DNA of 64,000 nt, taken from assembly GCF_019669925.1 (NCBI RefSeq), contig NZ_AP019779.1, positions 1,627,001 through 1,691,000 of the forward strand, given 5' to 3'. Under the pieces are notes generated by a model. It had not been told where the DNA came from. It was given only the letters and a program-made list of their open reading frames with translations, and did no database searches. Positions within the stretch are counted from its first letter, which is position 1, and the number at the start of each line of letters is the position of its first letter. Of the stretch, positions 1 through 9,985 are shown piece by piece. The stretch comes from Methanobrevibacter arboriphilus. GTDB taxonomy: Archaea > Methanobacteriota > Methanobacteria > Methanobacteriales > Methanobacteriaceae. The translations under genes and the position numbers were made by a program.

Positions 1-1413
1 GAATTTACTTGCCCAGTTAATAGTATTCACATTGAAAATGGAATGACTAAAGGTATCTGTGCAAGATGTGGAATTTGTGTTGATTCTTGCCCAACTAAAT
101 CTAGGATAGATGGCTTTGATTTAATTGAAGAGAAACAATTAAACTTTTTAAAATCACTTAATTTAGCTATTCCTACATTAAACGAATCTAAATCTTCAAA
201 GTCTCATACCAAAAGAAACTTTGTTGGAACAGACCATGAAAATTGTATCTTATGTGGGCGGTGTGAGTATTATTGTCCTACTAAAGCTATTGATGTTAAT
301 ATAAATCAAAAAGGTGTTTGTACGGAGTGTAGGGTTTGTACAGATGTTTGTCCTGCAGATGCCATTCAAAATGGTGTTATTGATCATGATAAATGTGTTT
401 TGTGTTTGAATTGTCTTAAAAATTGTCCAAATGGTGCTATTAAAGCAGACAACTTTGAAGTTAATATTATTAAACCTGAGGATGAAATAACTGGTTCAAT
501 TGTTTCATGCCTTAATTGTGGTTTATGTGCCGATAATAGTACTACTGGTGCTTTAAAACAAATTAATGGTAAGATGCGTTTTGATCCTTCTATTAATATT
601 CAAGGAGCTAAAAATAAATTAGAAGATAATAAATTAGAAGATAATAAATTGGATAATAATGAATTTGATAATGAACTTCTTGATAATATTTTAGATGATG
701 CATTTGACACTAATGATAAAGTTAGTACTAATAATGAAGATATTAAAAGTAATAATAATATAATATCTGATTTTGGAGATAAATATCTAGCTCAAGATGA
801 TATGGCATTAGCTAAAGAACTTTTAAAAGCTGATGTTGGGTTTGAAAAAATTAATCAAAAATCAATTGATTCATGTCCTGTTTCTACACTTAAAGAAGAC
901 GAAAATGATGAATTTGCACTTAATGGTTATTGTGTTTCTTGTGGTAAATGTGTTAAAGTATGTGATAGACAGAATGCTCGTAAATTTATTACAGCTGAGT
1001 GGGATGGCTCTGTTTCAGATGATTGTATATCCTGTGGAATATGTAGTGAACTCTGTCCTAAAGATGCTATTACTTTAAAAAGAGGCACCATTGAAGTCGA
1101 TATGGATAAATGTATTCTTTGTGAAACTTGTGGAATTCATTGTCCTGTAGATGCAATTCCAAAAACTACAATGGCTAAAAAACGCATCTCCAATGGCTTC
1201 AATTTAATTGATAATAAGCTTTGTATGAATTGTAAATTATGTTATAGAATTTGCCCTGAAGACGCTATTATTGATAGAGAAGATGTTGGAATGATGATGG
1301 TGGATGATAGTAAATGTATTTATTGTGGTGCATGTCGTAATGCCTGTCCTGCAAAAGCATTTATTTTTGAAAGAGAATTTGAAGATTTCAATGATAAAAT
1401 TAGTAATAAATAA
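1..1413 (+). CDS. ehbK: EhbK-like polyferredoxin of energy-converting hydrogenase B (5' end outside window)
   Basis: This is an electron-carrier protein made of repeated ferredoxin modules, expected to wire the membrane hydrogenase Ehb to low-potential ferredoxin. The frame is open from base 1, where it already encodes a TCPV cluster remnant, so the gene starts upstream and the ATG at 43 is internal. The visible 470 codons hold many CxxCxxCxxxC(P) motifs, in two blocks around a linker. The linker (about codons 200-290) is Asp/Asn/Lys-rich and contains a tandem KLEDN repeat, unusual for a ferredoxin and probably a low-complexity expansion. It is followed by ehbL, M, N, O and P in the usual Ehb order. 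The subunit letter follows that order and the polyferredoxin type; the family assignment is strong. Confidence 0.88.
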   Translation, partial: EFTCPVNSIHIENGMTKGICARCGICVDSCPTKSRIDGFDLIEEKQLNFLKSLNLAIPTLNESKSSKSHTKRNFVGTDHENCILCGRCEYYCPTKAIDVNINQKGVCTECRVCTDVCPADAIQNGVIDHDKCVLCLNCLKNCPNGAIKADNFEVNIIKPEDEITGSIVSCLNCGLCADNSTTGALKQINGKMRFDPSINIQGAKNKLEDNKLEDNKLDNNEFDNELLDNILDDAFDTNDKVSTNNEDIKSNNNIISDFGDKYLAQDDMALAKELLKADVGFEKINQKSIDSCPVSTLKEDENDEFALNGYCVSCGKCVKVCDRQNARKFITAEWDGSVSDDCISCGICSELCPKDAITLKRGTIEVDMDKCILCETCGIHCPVDAIPKTTMAKKRISNGFNLIDNKLCMNCKLCYRICPEDAIIDREDVGMMMVDDSKCIYCGACRNACPAKAFIFEREFEDFNDKISNK

Positions 1414-1515
1414 TAATTATCTTTAATGATCAAGAATATTTTAAAAAATCTATTTAAAAATATATTTATTATAACTTCATAATAATATTTAACTGAATAA
1501 CTTTATGGTGTTTGA

Positions 1516-2037
1516 ATGAAAAATTTAATAAGAATAATGCTAGAAGGAGCTTTTGGGAATTTTAAAAAGGTTTTTTTTGCTTCTAATAGAGTAACGGATA
1601 TGGAAATGAGAGAAGATATCCTGAATGGTAAAATAAAACCAAAAGATAAAGTAGCTATCAATGCTTGCATTGGCTGTTCTGGCTGTGCAAATGTATGTCC
1701 AACTAATGCAATTGATATGGTTGATTTAGAAACTCCTGAAGAGCTGATGGATGGATGGATCAAAACACAAGTCCCAAAACTCAATTCAGAAAAATGTGTT
1801 GTATGTTATTACTGTCATGATTTTTGCCCAGTTTATGCATTATTTGGTGAAAAAGCTACAATACATCCTCATGATGTTGGCAAAGTCGAATTAGACCTTG
1901 AAGAACATATGAATAAACCATTTAAAATTTCTGAAGATAAACTTTCATTTATATCTCAATATTTATCTGATAAAACTGTGATAAAAAATAATACTAGTGA
2001 GAATAAACTTAAGAAATTACATAAGTTTAGTAAATAA
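1516..2037 (+). CDS. ehbL: Energy-converting hydrogenase B subunit L, 2x[4Fe-4S] ferredoxin
   Basis: A 173-residue iron-sulfur subunit. Two cluster motifs are visible, [12 protein letters not shown] near residues 51-62 and [12 protein letters not shown] near 93-104, the pattern of NuoI-like ferredoxin subunits of membrane hydrogenases. It should pass electrons between the polyferredoxin EhbK and the hydrogenase module EhbM/N at the cytoplasmic membrane face. The start ATG follows a ggtg sequence about 7 bases upstream. It lies about 100 bases after ehbK and 180 bases before ehbM, in an operon with AT-rich spacers typical of this genome. Subunit identity is from gene order and motifs. Confidence 0.87.
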   Translation: MKNLIRIMLEGAFGNFKKVFFASNRVTDMEMREDILNGKIKPKDKVAINACIGCSGCANVCPTNAIDMVDLETPEELMDGWIKTQVPKLNSEKCVVCYYCHDFCPVYALFGEKATIHPHDVGKVELDLEEHMNKPFKISEDKLSFISQYLSDKTVIKNNTSENKLKKLHKFSK

Positions 2038-2215
2038 TAATAAAATTTAAAAATTAATAATTAAATTTAGAAATAATAATTATTCTAATTATTATAAATA
2101 ATAATTATCTTCATAAATAATAAAATTAGATTTAAAAATAATAATTAATAAATATTATAAATCAAATTAATGAATAAAAATTAATAAATAAAAATAAAAA
2201 TTATAGAGGGATTTA

Positions 2216-2662
2216 ATGAGCCTTAAGTCATTTTCAAGGGCAAGAGCTGTCCATTTAATGTTAGTATATACTGGAGGATGTAATGGTTGTGATATTGAAA
2301 TAGTTAATTGTGTTCTTTCACCTAAATTTGATGTTGAGCAATATAAGGTTTTTTTAACTTGGAATCCTCGTGAAGCTGATGTTTTGGTTGTTACAGGTCC
2401 TGTAACAAAGCTTAATGAAGCACCTTTAAAAAAAATTTATGAAGCTATTCCAAATCCTAAAGCTGTAATAGCTGCAGGAGCTTGTGCTTTAATGGGTGGA
2501 GTTTATAAAAATATTCATGGTGATATACCCTCTGAAGAAATTATGGGTCCAGTTGAGAACATAATTCCAGTGGACGCTAAAGTACCAGGTTGTGCTGTTA
2601 GACCAGAAGATGTAATTTCTGGTGTAGTAGCTGCACTTCCTAAACTTTTAGAAGCAGATTAA
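2216..2662 (+). CDS. ehbM: Energy-converting hydrogenase B subunit M (small subunit, NuoB-like)
   Basis: 148 residues matching the small subunit of group 4 [NiFe] hydrogenases, which carries the proximal [4Fe-4S] cluster. The cluster ligands are visible: C22 and C25 in [10 protein letters not shown]90 in [10 protein letters not shown] and C126 in VPGCAVRP. The length fits the short archaeal NuoB-like subunits. It pairs with the large subunit EhbN encoded next. The start has a good ribosome binding site (gaggg) just upstream. Confident family call. Confidence 0.92.
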   Translation: MSLKSFSRARAVHLMLVYTGGCNGCDIEIVNCVLSPKFDVEQYKVFLTWNPREADVLVVTGPVTKLNEAPLKKIYEAIPNPKAVIAAGACALMGGVYKNIHGDIPSEEIMGPVENIIPVDAKVPGCAVRPEDVISGVVAALPKLLEAD

Positions 2663-2976
2663 CTACTGAAATTAGATTGATTAGCTATTTAAAAATTAGA
2701 TTGGCTATTTAATTTAATATTTAAATATCGAATTTAATATTAATTTATATAAGATAGCTAGGAATTTTAAGATAGCTATGGAATTAATAAATTAGTATAT
2801 ACTAAAATTATATGATAAAATTTAATAAATTAGAATTAATAAATTAGAAAAACTTATTAAACTACTAAAATATTTGTTAGGTTAATAAAATTATTATATT
2901 TATATAGGCATAATTATTAAATACTTGAATTTACTTAAAAATTAATTATAATGTATTATTACAATTAAGTGATATA
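2663..2976. other. Intergenic spacer ehbM-ehbN, about 310 bp
   Basis: Very AT-rich DNA without an open frame of note. It contains near-repeats of 'attagattg', 'gatagcta' and 'aattaataaattag'. No terminator or strong promoter was convincing; an internal promoter for ehbN is possible but not shown. Confidence 0.4.
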
Positions 2977-4110
2977 ATGACAGAAGATAAAAGACCAATA
3001 AAGCAGGAAATAATTGAAACTGAGGTTGCAATGGGAACTGTCCATCCTGCTGCGTTGGAACCATATAGGGTCCGACTTTTTGTTGAAGATGAAATTGTAA
3101 GGGACGCTGAGATTACTATTGGTGTTAATCATAGAGGAATTGAAAGAATAATGGAAGGACTGCCTGTTGAAAAAGCAAATGCCCTTACAGAAAAAGTTTG
3201 TGGGATCTGTTCTAATGCTCATATATGGAATTCAGTTTTAACTGCAGAAAAAGGCCTTGGAATTGATGTTCCTGAGAGAGCTAATTATATTAGAATTATA
3301 GTCGAAGAACTTGAGAGATTACATAGTCATAGTCTTTATCTTGCTCATGGATGTGAAGTTTTAGGACATGAAACATTTTCAATGAGAGCTTTTTATCTTA
3401 GAGAAACAGTAATGGAATTACTTCGAATGATTGGGGGTAATCGTGTTCAATACGGAGCTTCTATAATTGGAGGAGTGAGACCAAGATGTGAACTTACTGA
3501 AATGAGAATTCAAAAACTTGCTGAAGGCATGAATACTCTTGAAAAAGGAATATTGGATTTTGCTGATCGATTTGTTTCTGATCCAATTGTTATGAGTAGA
3601 ATTGAAGGAATTGGGGTAATTACTCAAAAACAAGCAAAAACCCTTGAAGTATCTGGCCCAACTCTTAGAGCTACTGGAATTTCTCAAGATCTTAGAGCTA
3701 CTATGAAAGAATATGATGATTTTGATTTTAACATTGTAACTCAGGATGATGGGGATGTGAAATCTAATATATTAATGAGAGTTCTTGAAATTCCAGAAGC
3801 AATTAATATCATACGTCAAGCTATAAAAAATCTCCCAAAAGGTCCTATTGTTAATAGATTTTGGGATATGTTTGATTGTGATACAATAAAAAGTTATATT
3901 GAAGTTCCAAGAGGAACTTTATATCATTCTTATGCAATTGAAGATGGTCGGGTAAGAGGAAGTATAATTAGAACTCCTTCAATGTCTAACATTGGAGCTA
4001 TGCAAACTGCCTGTATTGGAGATCATGTTACTGATGCACAGCTCTGTATAGTTCAGTGTGACCCATGTTTTACTTGTACTGACAGAGCTATTAAAATAAT
4101 TAAGATTTAA
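2977..4110 (+). CDS. ehbN: Energy-converting hydrogenase B large subunit N ([NiFe] catalytic subunit)
   Basis: 377 residues, the catalytic subunit that binds the Ni-Fe centre and interconverts H2 with protons and electrons. Both nickel-ligand motifs are visible: [11 protein letters not shown] (C75, C78) near the N terminus and [10 protein letters not shown] at the C terminus (C361, C364, C367). The protein ends shortly after the second motif, as in the ion-translocating group 4 hydrogenases, which lack the long C-terminal processing peptide. It is preceded by the small subunit and followed by the membrane arm subunit EhbO. Start ATG has a weak gtgata ribosome site. Confidence 0.95.
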   Translation: MTEDKRPIKQEIIETEVAMGTVHPAALEPYRVRLFVEDEIVRDAEITIGVNHRGIERIMEGLPVEKANALTEKVCGICSNAHIWNSVLTAEKGLGIDVPERANYIRIIVEELERLHSHSLYLAHGCEVLGHETFSMRAFYLRETVMELLRMIGGNRVQYGASIIGGVRPRCELTEMRIQKLAEGMNTLEKGILDFADRFVSDPIVMSRIEGIGVITQKQAKTLEVSGPTLRATGISQDLRATMKEYDDFDFNIVTQDDGDVKSNILMRVLEIPEAINIIRQAIKNLPKGPIVNRFWDMFDCDTIKSYIEVPRGTLYHSYAIEDGRVRGSIIRTPSMSNIGAMQTACIGDHVTDAQLCIVQCDPCFTCTDRAIKIIKI

Positions 4111-4230
4111 ATCATAATTAATAAATTTCATAATTATAAATTAAATTTAAAAAGTAAACTTAAATAAATTATAAATTAGATTTAAATAAACTATAATTTA
4201 AACAAACTATACAAATTAAGAGGAAATAAA

Positions 4231-5229
4231 ATGTCAAATATCACAATCATATATTCAATTTTAGCAGTGATTGGTACATTAGTTCTAGCCCTTATTGTGG
4301 GAACTTTTCTTCCTGGAATTGAAAGAAAATATATTCAGGCGAGAATTCAACAAAGAATAGGGCCTCCTGTCACTAGTCCAGGGATTATGGCTCCTATAAA
4401 ATTTTTCTTTAAGGAAAATATATCTCCGAATTCACCAGTACCAACTCTTTACAAGTCGTTACCTATTGTTTCTTTTATTGTGGTAATTTTAATATTGTTG
4501 GCTTTAACTCCTCAAATGTATTTTTTTGGAGCATTAGCTAGTATTATTGCTATTGTTGGATTTTTGAAAGTAGAAGAAGTTGCTTATGTATTGATGGGAT
4601 CTCTTTCTAAATCTGTAATGTCTCTTGGACTTCCATTTCCTGATATTGTTAAAGGAGCAACTCATCCAAATGTTCAAAGATCTTATCTTGAAGATTTAAG
4701 TTCAAATAGAGCATTTCGTATGATTGCTTTTGGTTCATTCCCTTTATATTTATCAATATTTATACCTGTAGCTATAACTGGTAGTATATTCCTTGGAGAT
4801 ATTGTTGCTTATCAACAAGTTCATGGTCCATTCTTATTTACAGTAGCTGGAATTATTGGAACTATAGTTTTCTTCATTGGTTATATGATTCTTTTAAATG
4901 AATATCCTTTTAATATTTTAAAAGCTAAAGCTGATGTTATTGAAGGTCCTTATATGGAATATGCTTCAAAATATAGGTCTTTTGTTTATATTACAAGAGG
5001 ATTTTTAATGTTTACTTTAGGAGCCTTATTTTCAGTTTTATTTATTGGGCTTCCACCTAATATATTCTCTTGGGGGATTTTGGTAAATATTCTTGTTGCA
5101 GTTATTTTCCCAGTAATAATGGGTATAATGAGTGCATTCTCTCCAGTATTTACTTATAGGCAGTTTTATCCAGTTGTAATTGCGTCATCTCTTTTAGGAG
5201 TTTTAGCTATTGCTATTGGATTATTGTAG
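4231..5229 (+). CDS. ehbO: Energy-converting hydrogenase B subunit O (NuoH-like membrane subunit)
   Basis: 332 residues with about eight hydrophobic membrane segments. It is the NuoH/HyfC-type integral membrane subunit that joins the hydrogenase module to the ion channel. The NuoH-like cytoplasmic loop is visible ([18 protein letters not shown] near residues 29-47, a hallmark), as is a later loop with [17 protein letters not shown] clear ribosome site (gagg) precedes the ATG. It is in operon with ehbN and ehbP. Confidence 0.92.
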   Translation: MSNITIIYSILAVIGTLVLALIVGTFLPGIERKYIQARIQQRIGPPVTSPGIMAPIKFFFKENISPNSPVPTLYKSLPIVSFIVVILILLALTPQMYFFGALASIIAIVGFLKVEEVAYVLMGSLSKSVMSLGLPFPDIVKGATHPNVQRSYLEDLSSNRAFRMIAFGSFPLYLSIFIPVAITGSIFLGDIVAYQQVHGPFLFTVAGIIGTIVFFIGYMILLNEYPFNILKAKADVIEGPYMEYASKYRSFVYITRGFLMFTLGALFSVLFIGLPPNIFSWGILVNILVAVIFPVIMGIMSAFSPVFTYRQFYPVVIASSLLGVLAIAIGLL

Positions 5230-5406
5230 TAATTATCATTGTTTTAATTATTAAATAGATAATTATCTTAAATATATAGATATTATTTCAAATATATAGA
5301 TATTGTTTCAAATAGATATTAATATAAATAATAATAAATATAAAAATTTATAATATCTATAAAAGTTAAATTTAATATTATAAAAGTTAATATTTCGGTG
5401 ATTTTA

Positions 5407-5667
5407 TTGAAATTTGTAGTTAGAGCTCATCATATTATAAGCCTTGGTGGATATATTGTTGAGCGAAATTTTCCATATAGAAATATTATTTTAGTTAATA
5501 AATCTGATGAACCTATTAAGGTCGAGATCCCTGTTTTTAATGAAAAATGGATTGATGAGCATAGGGATTTAGGTTTAGAGGTTATACCTGTTGGTGAAGG
5601 AGATAGTTTTCTATCTCTGTTTAAAAAAGCTAAAGCTGACTTAGAATTAGTAAAATTAGAAAATTAA
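5407..5667 (+). CDS. ehbP: Energy-converting hydrogenase B subunit P (small, TTG start preferred)
   Basis: A small conserved Ehb subunit of unknown biochemical role (86 residues from the preferred start). The open frame allows a GTG at 5398, but 'ggtga' there makes a good ribosome binding site for the TTG at 5407, giving a protein that begins [15 protein letters not shown]. This is the last recognisable Ehb gene; about 240 bp of AT-rich DNA separates it from the next gene. Identity rests on position and the conserved [12 protein letters not shown] start, from memory of the family. Confidence 0.8.
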   Translation: MKFVVRAHHIISLGGYIVERNFPYRNIILVNKSDEPIKVEIPVFNEKWIDEHRDLGLEVIPVGEGDSFLSLFKKAKADLELVKLEN

Positions 5668-5903
5668 GATTTAAAATTGTTTTATATTTAATAATATTAC
5701 ATCTGATAATATTATATCTAATATTATTTTATAAATCTAAAATTAATCATATTATGTCTAAAACATATTATGTATATTAATTTTTATTTCTAATCTTGTA
5801 ATTTTAAAAAGTCTTTATTTTTAATTTTTTAGTTTTCTATTATTAATTTATTATATCAGGTTTATTTATAGTTAATTTTTATTTTATTCATTTAGGTGTT
5901 TAA

Positions 5904-6560
5904 ATGCCAAACACTGCGATAACAATTAAAAGTCTTGAAAAAAAAGGAGTTTTGGATGAAATAACTAATATAATTTCATCTTATGGTGCAAATATCAGCT
6001 ATACTCATCTATTTATCGAAAAAAACAATTTAGGATCAATTAATCTGGAACTTGAAAGCATCAATAACCTTGAACAATTACTCGAGGATATAAAATCTAT
6101 TGATTCCGTTCAATCTGTTGAAGTTCATAGTTCTCTTAATGATATTTATGGTAAAAGGATTATAATATTTGGTGGTGGTGCTCAAGTGTCTCAGGTAGCA
6201 ATGGGAGCTATAACTGAAGCAGATAGGCATAATATACGAGGGGAAAGAATAAGTATTGACACAATCCCTTTAGTTGGTGAAGACGACATTTCAGAGGCAG
6301 TTGAAGCTTTATCTAGACTTCCAAGAGTAAGTGCATTGGTGTTGGCAGGATCTTTAATGGGAGGTAAAATAGCTGAATCAGTATCAAATGTAAAATCTGA
6401 ACATGATTTGGTTGTTATAAGTTTAAATATGCCTGGTGGTGTTACTAAAATAGCAGACATTGTAATATCTGATCCTATACAAGCAGGAGTAATGGCTGTT
6501 ATGGCAATAGCCGATACTGCTATTTTTGATATTAAAAAATTGAAAAAAAATAAGTTTTAA
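5904..6560 (+). CDS. ACT-domain regulatory protein with DUF5612 domain
   Basis: 218 residues. Residues 1-75 look like an ACT domain ([28 protein letters not shown]), which commonly binds amino acids and regulates metabolism. Residues 80-215 form a second conserved domain with glycine-rich segments ([33 protein letters not shown]) that I associate with archaeal DUF5612. No catalytic residues can be named. An 'aggtg' ribosome site precedes the ATG. It stands alone after the Ehb operon. A link to amino-acid sensing is only inferred from the ACT domain. Confidence 0.75.
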   Translation: MPNTAITIKSLEKKGVLDEITNIISSYGANISYTHLFIEKNNLGSINLELESINNLEQLLEDIKSIDSVQSVEVHSSLNDIYGKRIIIFGGGAQVSQVAMGAITEADRHNIRGERISIDTIPLVGEDDISEAVEALSRLPRVSALVLAGSLMGGKIAESVSNVKSEHDLVVISLNMPGGVTKIADIVISDPIQAGVMAVMAIADTAIFDIKKLKKNKF

Positions 6561-6721
6561 ATGTTTTCACATATTTTAGAGAGTATAATTCTTTTTAAAA
6601 TTATTTAAAATAAAAGTAATACTAGTAAATAAAATAATACTAGTAAATAATTTATTGAAATTTATTAATATTTATTAATACTTATTATTGTTAATTTTTT
6701 TAAAAAAGAGTTATAATGTGT

Positions 6722-7012
6722 TTAACTCATTTCTATAGCTCTTATTAATCTACTAGCATCATTTTTTATTTCAGGGTTTTTGATTTTTCCACTTTCTCTT
6801 ATTTTAAGAGCTAAAGTTAAGACTTTAGAAACATCCTGTGGTTTTAAATTTTCTACCATTTTTAAGTAAGTTTCAGCTTCTTCTTCACTTAGACCTAATT
6901 CTTCTTTACATTCGTCTAAATCTGTTAAAACAGCTCTACAGTTAGCCATTAAATCGTTGTCATCATAGAAGTCACATGATTCACACTTTTTTATTAATTC
7001 TTTGTCATTCAT
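6722..7012 (-). CDS. Small conserved unknown with N-terminal cysteine cluster
   Basis: A 96-residue acidic protein not recognised. The N terminus has three cysteines (CESCDFYDDNDLMANC) that could bind metal; the rest is predicted helical (DECKEELGLSEEEAETYLKMVENL). A 'aggtgaaaaa' ribosome site lies just upstream of the ATG on the minus strand. It is transcribed toward the Ehb cluster and is the last intact host gene before the provirus junction. Confidence 0.6.
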   Translation of the reverse strand: MNDKELIKKCESCDFYDDNDLMANCRAVLTDLDECKEELGLSEEEAETYLKMVENLKPQDVSKVLTLALKIRESGKIKNPEIKNDASRLIRAIEMS

Positions 7013-7220
7013 TTTTTCACCTATATTATTAATTTATCAGTTTGTAATTATATTTTACATATATATTTTCAAGTACTTATTATTTAGTATTTTATTTTAA
7101 CTTTCTATTTTAACTTTTTATTTTAACTTTTTATTTTAACTTTTTATTTCTAATTTTATTATTTTATGAAAATAGTTAGTATTTCACTTGTTTTCTAGGA
7201 TATCTTAATAATTTTAAAAT
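7013..7220. repeat. AT-rich spacer with tandem 'ttttaact' repeats
   Basis: Around 7088-7150 the motif tttattttaacttt occurs about five times in tandem with small changes. It lies between two minus-strand host genes. No function can be assigned. Confidence 0.6.
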
Positions 7221-7607
7221 TCACTCAAAATCTGCTTCTTGATTGCATATCAAATTATAAACACACTTATGACATTTTTTATTATCTTTTTTAATTTCAG
7301 GCATTATTTCATTGGTTATAATATCATCGACTTCATTTAAGATTCTAAAAAAACTTTTTCTTAAGTTTGCATCCATCACAACAACTCTTCTCTCCCCTAA
7401 CTTTAAATAATCCACAAATCCTACAAATACTTCGGTATCAAATTCATTTTCTATTAATAATGCCGCTGCAATTAATTCTATTGCATCTCCATCCCAAACT
7501 CCTTTCAAAGGTGGATTAGATGATTTTATACTTATTGGAAAATATTTTCCATCAATTATTTCAATTTTATCACATGTTCCAACAATATCTAATTGTGTAT
7601 CTCGCAT
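7221..7607 (-). pseudogene. C-terminal half of a Cas4/DUF83-family nuclease gene split by the provirus
   Basis: The 128 codons encode the C-terminal half of a PD-(D/E)XK nuclease of the Cas4/DUF83 family: LDIVGTCDKIEII (motif II Asp), then YFPISIKSSNPP (motif III), a QxxxY-like helix region with IELIAAALLIE, and the terminal cysteine triad KCHKCVYNLIC of the Fe-S cluster. The motif III glutamate of the usual ExK is serine here. The apparent ATG lies inside the attachment core (7605-7607) and an in-frame stop lies 15 bp upstream of it, in provirus DNA. The N-terminal half with the fourth cysteine is at 54437-55187. Joined at the core, the two read as one frame. Confidence 0.85.
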
Positions 7608-7619
7608 TAGATAACTATA
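7598..7619 (+). repeat. attL attachment site
   Basis: A 22-bp sequence shared with 54431-54452 apart from one base (c at 7603, t at 54436). The perfect core is gcattagataactata (7604-7619). Inside it, tatct and agata form a dyad around a 6-bp spacer, the layout expected of a tyrosine-recombinase crossover site. The reading frame of the split Cas4-like gene crosses it as YSYLM. Confidence 0.88.
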
Positions 7620-7621
7620 TT

Positions 7622-7633
7622 GTTATGTATAAC
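7622..7633 (+). promoter_or_regulatory. Inverted arm site next to attL (probable integrase binding site)
   Basis: gttatgtataac lies 2 bp inside the attL core. Its reverse complement recurs with one change at 54414-54425, just inside attR. In the excised circle these two would flank the core as an inverted pair, typical for recombinase or accessory binding sites. It also lies just upstream of the integrase promoter, so it may serve autoregulation. Confidence 0.55.
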
Positions 7634-7641
7634 TTTAAATA
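7634..7641 (+). promoter_or_regulatory. Candidate TATA box of the integrase gene (leaderless mRNA)
   Basis: tttaaata is centred about 28 bp before the integrase ATG, which has no ribosome binding site in front of it. In archaea transcription starts some 25-30 bp after the TATA centre, so the mRNA would begin at or next to the ATG. Confidence 0.45.
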
Positions 7642-7665
7642 TTATAAAAAACAATAAAAAATAAC

Positions 7666-8766
7666 ATGCACAAAATTGAAGATGAAGAAATTTTTCAAGA
7701 ATTTATAATAGACAGAAACTTTGCATATAACACTAAAAGACTTTATTCATATATTTTAGGAGAATACTCAGAATTAAACAACATGTCTTTAAAAGAATTA
7801 ATAGATGAAGCAGATGAAGAGGAAGAACAGGGCATCCGACCAAAACGAAGAAAAATAGTGAAAAGACTCAAAAACTATAGGAACTGGAAAATTCAGGAAA
7901 AACATGCAGTAAGTTCAATAAAAAATTATTTTGGAAAAGTAAAAACATTTTATAGGCATTTTGGTATTGAGATACCTTACATCCCTCCAGCAAGACTAAA
8001 AAATGATGTTCATATTAGATATGCAGACATACCCACTATAAAACACATTAGAGAAGCATTAGAAACTACAAACAATCCTAAACATAAAGCAGTGATATTA
8101 TTCATCGCAAGTAGTGGAACTGCCAATAAAGAAACTTTAAGCTTAACAATACAAGATTTTATTGAAGCCACAAAAGAATATCATAATAAAAAAAATATTT
8201 ATGAAGTCATTGATCAATTAAAAGACCAAAAAGATATAATTCCTCTATTTGACATGTATAGGAGTAAAACAGATTACTACTATAATACATGTTGCAGTCA
8301 TGAAACAGTAGAAATGATACTAAAATATTTGAAAACTAAAGAAACTATCAAGAATAATGAAAGGCTTTTTGGCATAGATTCTAGTATAAATTTATTGAAA
8401 ATATTCCAAAGAATAAATGATAAATTAAACTGGGGAAAAGTTAATCATTATAATTTTTTCCATCCTCACGCTCTTAGAAAATTCCATGCGACCACGATTG
8501 AAGATATTGGTTTAGCAAATACTTTACAAGGCCGTAAATCTGATCTCATAACCGAAACTTATTTTAAAAATAACCCTAAAAGGATTAAAGAGAAATATCT
8601 TGAACATTTGCCTAAATTAACAATTAATAAGACAGTTGTTAACACGGTTGATAGTGAAGCTACTAAGGAATTAAGAGAAGAGTTAAAAGCTAAAGATAAT
8701 CTGATTAAGGATATGAATGAGCGTTTAACTCGTTTAGAAGAAGCAGATAATAGACCTATAAAATAA
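7666..8766 (+). CDS. int: Tyrosine-recombinase integrase
   Basis: 366 residues; it should catalyse integration and excision between attP and the host site. The catalytic C-terminal part shows HPHALRKF (HxLR box, H268, R271) and the nucleophile region LITETYFKNNP (Y299). The GH position before the tyrosine reads GR. The first catalytic arginine, normally in a G-L-R-x-S-E context, is not seen: the aligned stretch is SSGTANKETLSL. The N terminus (about 1-110) is a SAM-like core-binding domain, and residues 325-360 form a coiled coil. The gene lies 46 bp inside attL and reads inward. There is no ribosome site, consistent with a leaderless message. Confidence 0.92.
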   Translation: MHKIEDEEIFQEFIIDRNFAYNTKRLYSYILGEYSELNNMSLKELIDEADEEEEQGIRPKRRKIVKRLKNYRNWKIQEKHAVSSIKNYFGKVKTFYRHFGIEIPYIPPARLKNDVHIRYADIPTIKHIREALETTNNPKHKAVILFIASSGTANKETLSLTIQDFIEATKEYHNKKNIYEVIDQLKDQKDIIPLFDMYRSKTDYYYNTCCSHETVEMILKYLKTKETIKNNERLFGIDSSINLLKIFQRINDKLNWGKVNHYNFFHPHALRKFHATTIEDIGLANTLQGRKSDLITETYFKNNPKRIKEKYLEHLPKLTINKTVVNTVDSEATKELREELKAKDNLIKDMNERLTRLEEADNRPIK

Positions 8767-8786
8767 ACACACTTATTATTATTTTT

Positions 8787-9614
8787 TCATACTATTTTAT
8801 AAATTATTTTATTTAAATACTCATCTTTTATCTTTTTACTATTATCTCTTTCAGCTAACCTCCCAAGACTCATAAGAATACTTAAACCGTCACGAATATT
8901 AATTGAAACATTAACAACCTCCTTCAATTGCCTCTCAGTTATAGCTCCTTTCACAAAACCATAATCACACCGTTTACTTAATATATCATATACTTGTTCT
9001 TTACTATATTCATTGAAAAACACTTCTTTAGGTTGAAAAAGACTATTAGTACTACTACTTAAATTTAAGATTTTAACATCATAAGCTATTAAATATAATC
9101 CAACTCTTGCACCATAATACTCTTCATGTAATTTCAATAAGCTTTTAACAATATCATCTAATTCTTTTTTTAAACAGTCCGCTTCATCTAATACTATAAT
9201 CAAACTTTTATGCTTATTCCTCATATAACTAACAATCTTATTTTTTATCTCACTTGTACCAATACGGTTCTGCTCAATAATATAACCAAATATTTTTTTA
9301 TGTATATGATTATAAATATCTCTTTTATTTTTTGATTCAGAATTAATATAAACACATACAACTTTAGTAGTAATTTTCTCAATATGTTCCAATATTCTTT
9401 TAACAGCTGTGGTTTTACCGGTTGAACAATTACCATAAATTACTGCGTTAGTTGGTTTATCATGATTTAATAATGGTTTCATACATTCTGCAATAGTATC
9501 CATCTCATATTTCCGGTGTTTAAATTCTTGAGGTTCACATTCATGGTCGAATAGTAGCCGGTTTCGGAATATCGAGGTTTCATATGTTGTTTGGAATATT
9601 CTTTCAAATGACAT
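8787..9614 (-). CDS. Cdc6/Orc1-like AAA+ ATPase, short form
   Basis: 275 residues. Walker A GNCSTGKTT (61-69) and Walker B IIVLDEAD (D143-E144) are clear, with a sensor region near 175-195 and a lid-like domain after 210. Archaeal Orc1/Cdc6 initiators usually run to about 380-420 residues because of a C-terminal winged helix that grips origin DNA; this one stops after the AAA+ part. It may load the replication machinery with another DNA-binding partner or act as a regulator. It is transcribed toward the integrase, convergent, with about 20 bp between stops. Upstream, to 10122, lies a structured gene-free region that could hold its target. Confidence 0.85.
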   Translation of the reverse strand: MSFERIFQTTYETSIFRNRLLFDHECEPQEFKHRKYEMDTIAECMKPLLNHDKPTNAVIYGNCSTGKTTAVKRILEHIEKITTKVVCVYINSESKNKRDIYNHIHKKIFGYIIEQNRIGTSEIKNKIVSYMRNKHKSLIIVLDEADCLKKELDDIVKSLLKLHEEYYGARVGLYLIAYDVKILNLSSSTNSLFQPKEVFFNEYSKEQVYDILSKRCDYGFVKGAITERQLKEVVNVSINIRDGLSILMSLGRLAERDNSKKIKDEYLNKIIYKIV

Positions 9615-9842
9615 ACTTTTTTTATAAGTTTTTTTATTTAAAATTATTTTATCCTAAAGTGTATGAAAAGTAATCATAATTTATTACTTGTCATGAGCTG
9701 TTGGAAGAAAAAAAGATATAATATTATTAACTATATTATTAATTAGTCATTATAAAAAAATAGTAATGATGAGAAAAAGTTTAATTGTAAAAACATTTAA
9801 ATAATAGATAAAACAAAATAAGCATGTGATTAAAGTCGTTTG

Positions 9843-9931
9843 GAGTAGTGAAAGGTTAATAACGGTGTTGGACCACCTTACCAATCTCTACTCACTGGTC
9901 ACAGAAAATAAAACTACTTAGCGAAGTGAGA
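9843..9931 (+). ncRNA. Leader-hairpin element 1 (TTGGAC loop) with cttagcgaagtgaga tail
   Basis: Outer stem gagtag (9843-9848) pairs with ctactc (9888-9893). Inside, ggtg-TTGGAC-cacc (9864-9877) makes a perfect 4-bp stem with a 6-base loop. The tail cttagcgaagtgaga (9917-9931) recurs exactly at 12054-12068 behind a second hairpin with the same loop. No gene of note starts soon after, so this copy may belong to a non-coding RNA ending at the hairpin at 9986-10014. RNA status is inferred. Confidence 0.45.
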
Positions 9932-9985
9932 TTATATTCGTAACCAATAATAATTATGTCAAGTATAGTATAAATACTTTACCTT

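Noticed and set aside
9839-9900. tRNA or riboswitch
   Set aside because: The hairpin has no cloverleaf, no T-loop sequence and no CCA-side acceptor stem; it is better treated as part of the provirus hairpin family.
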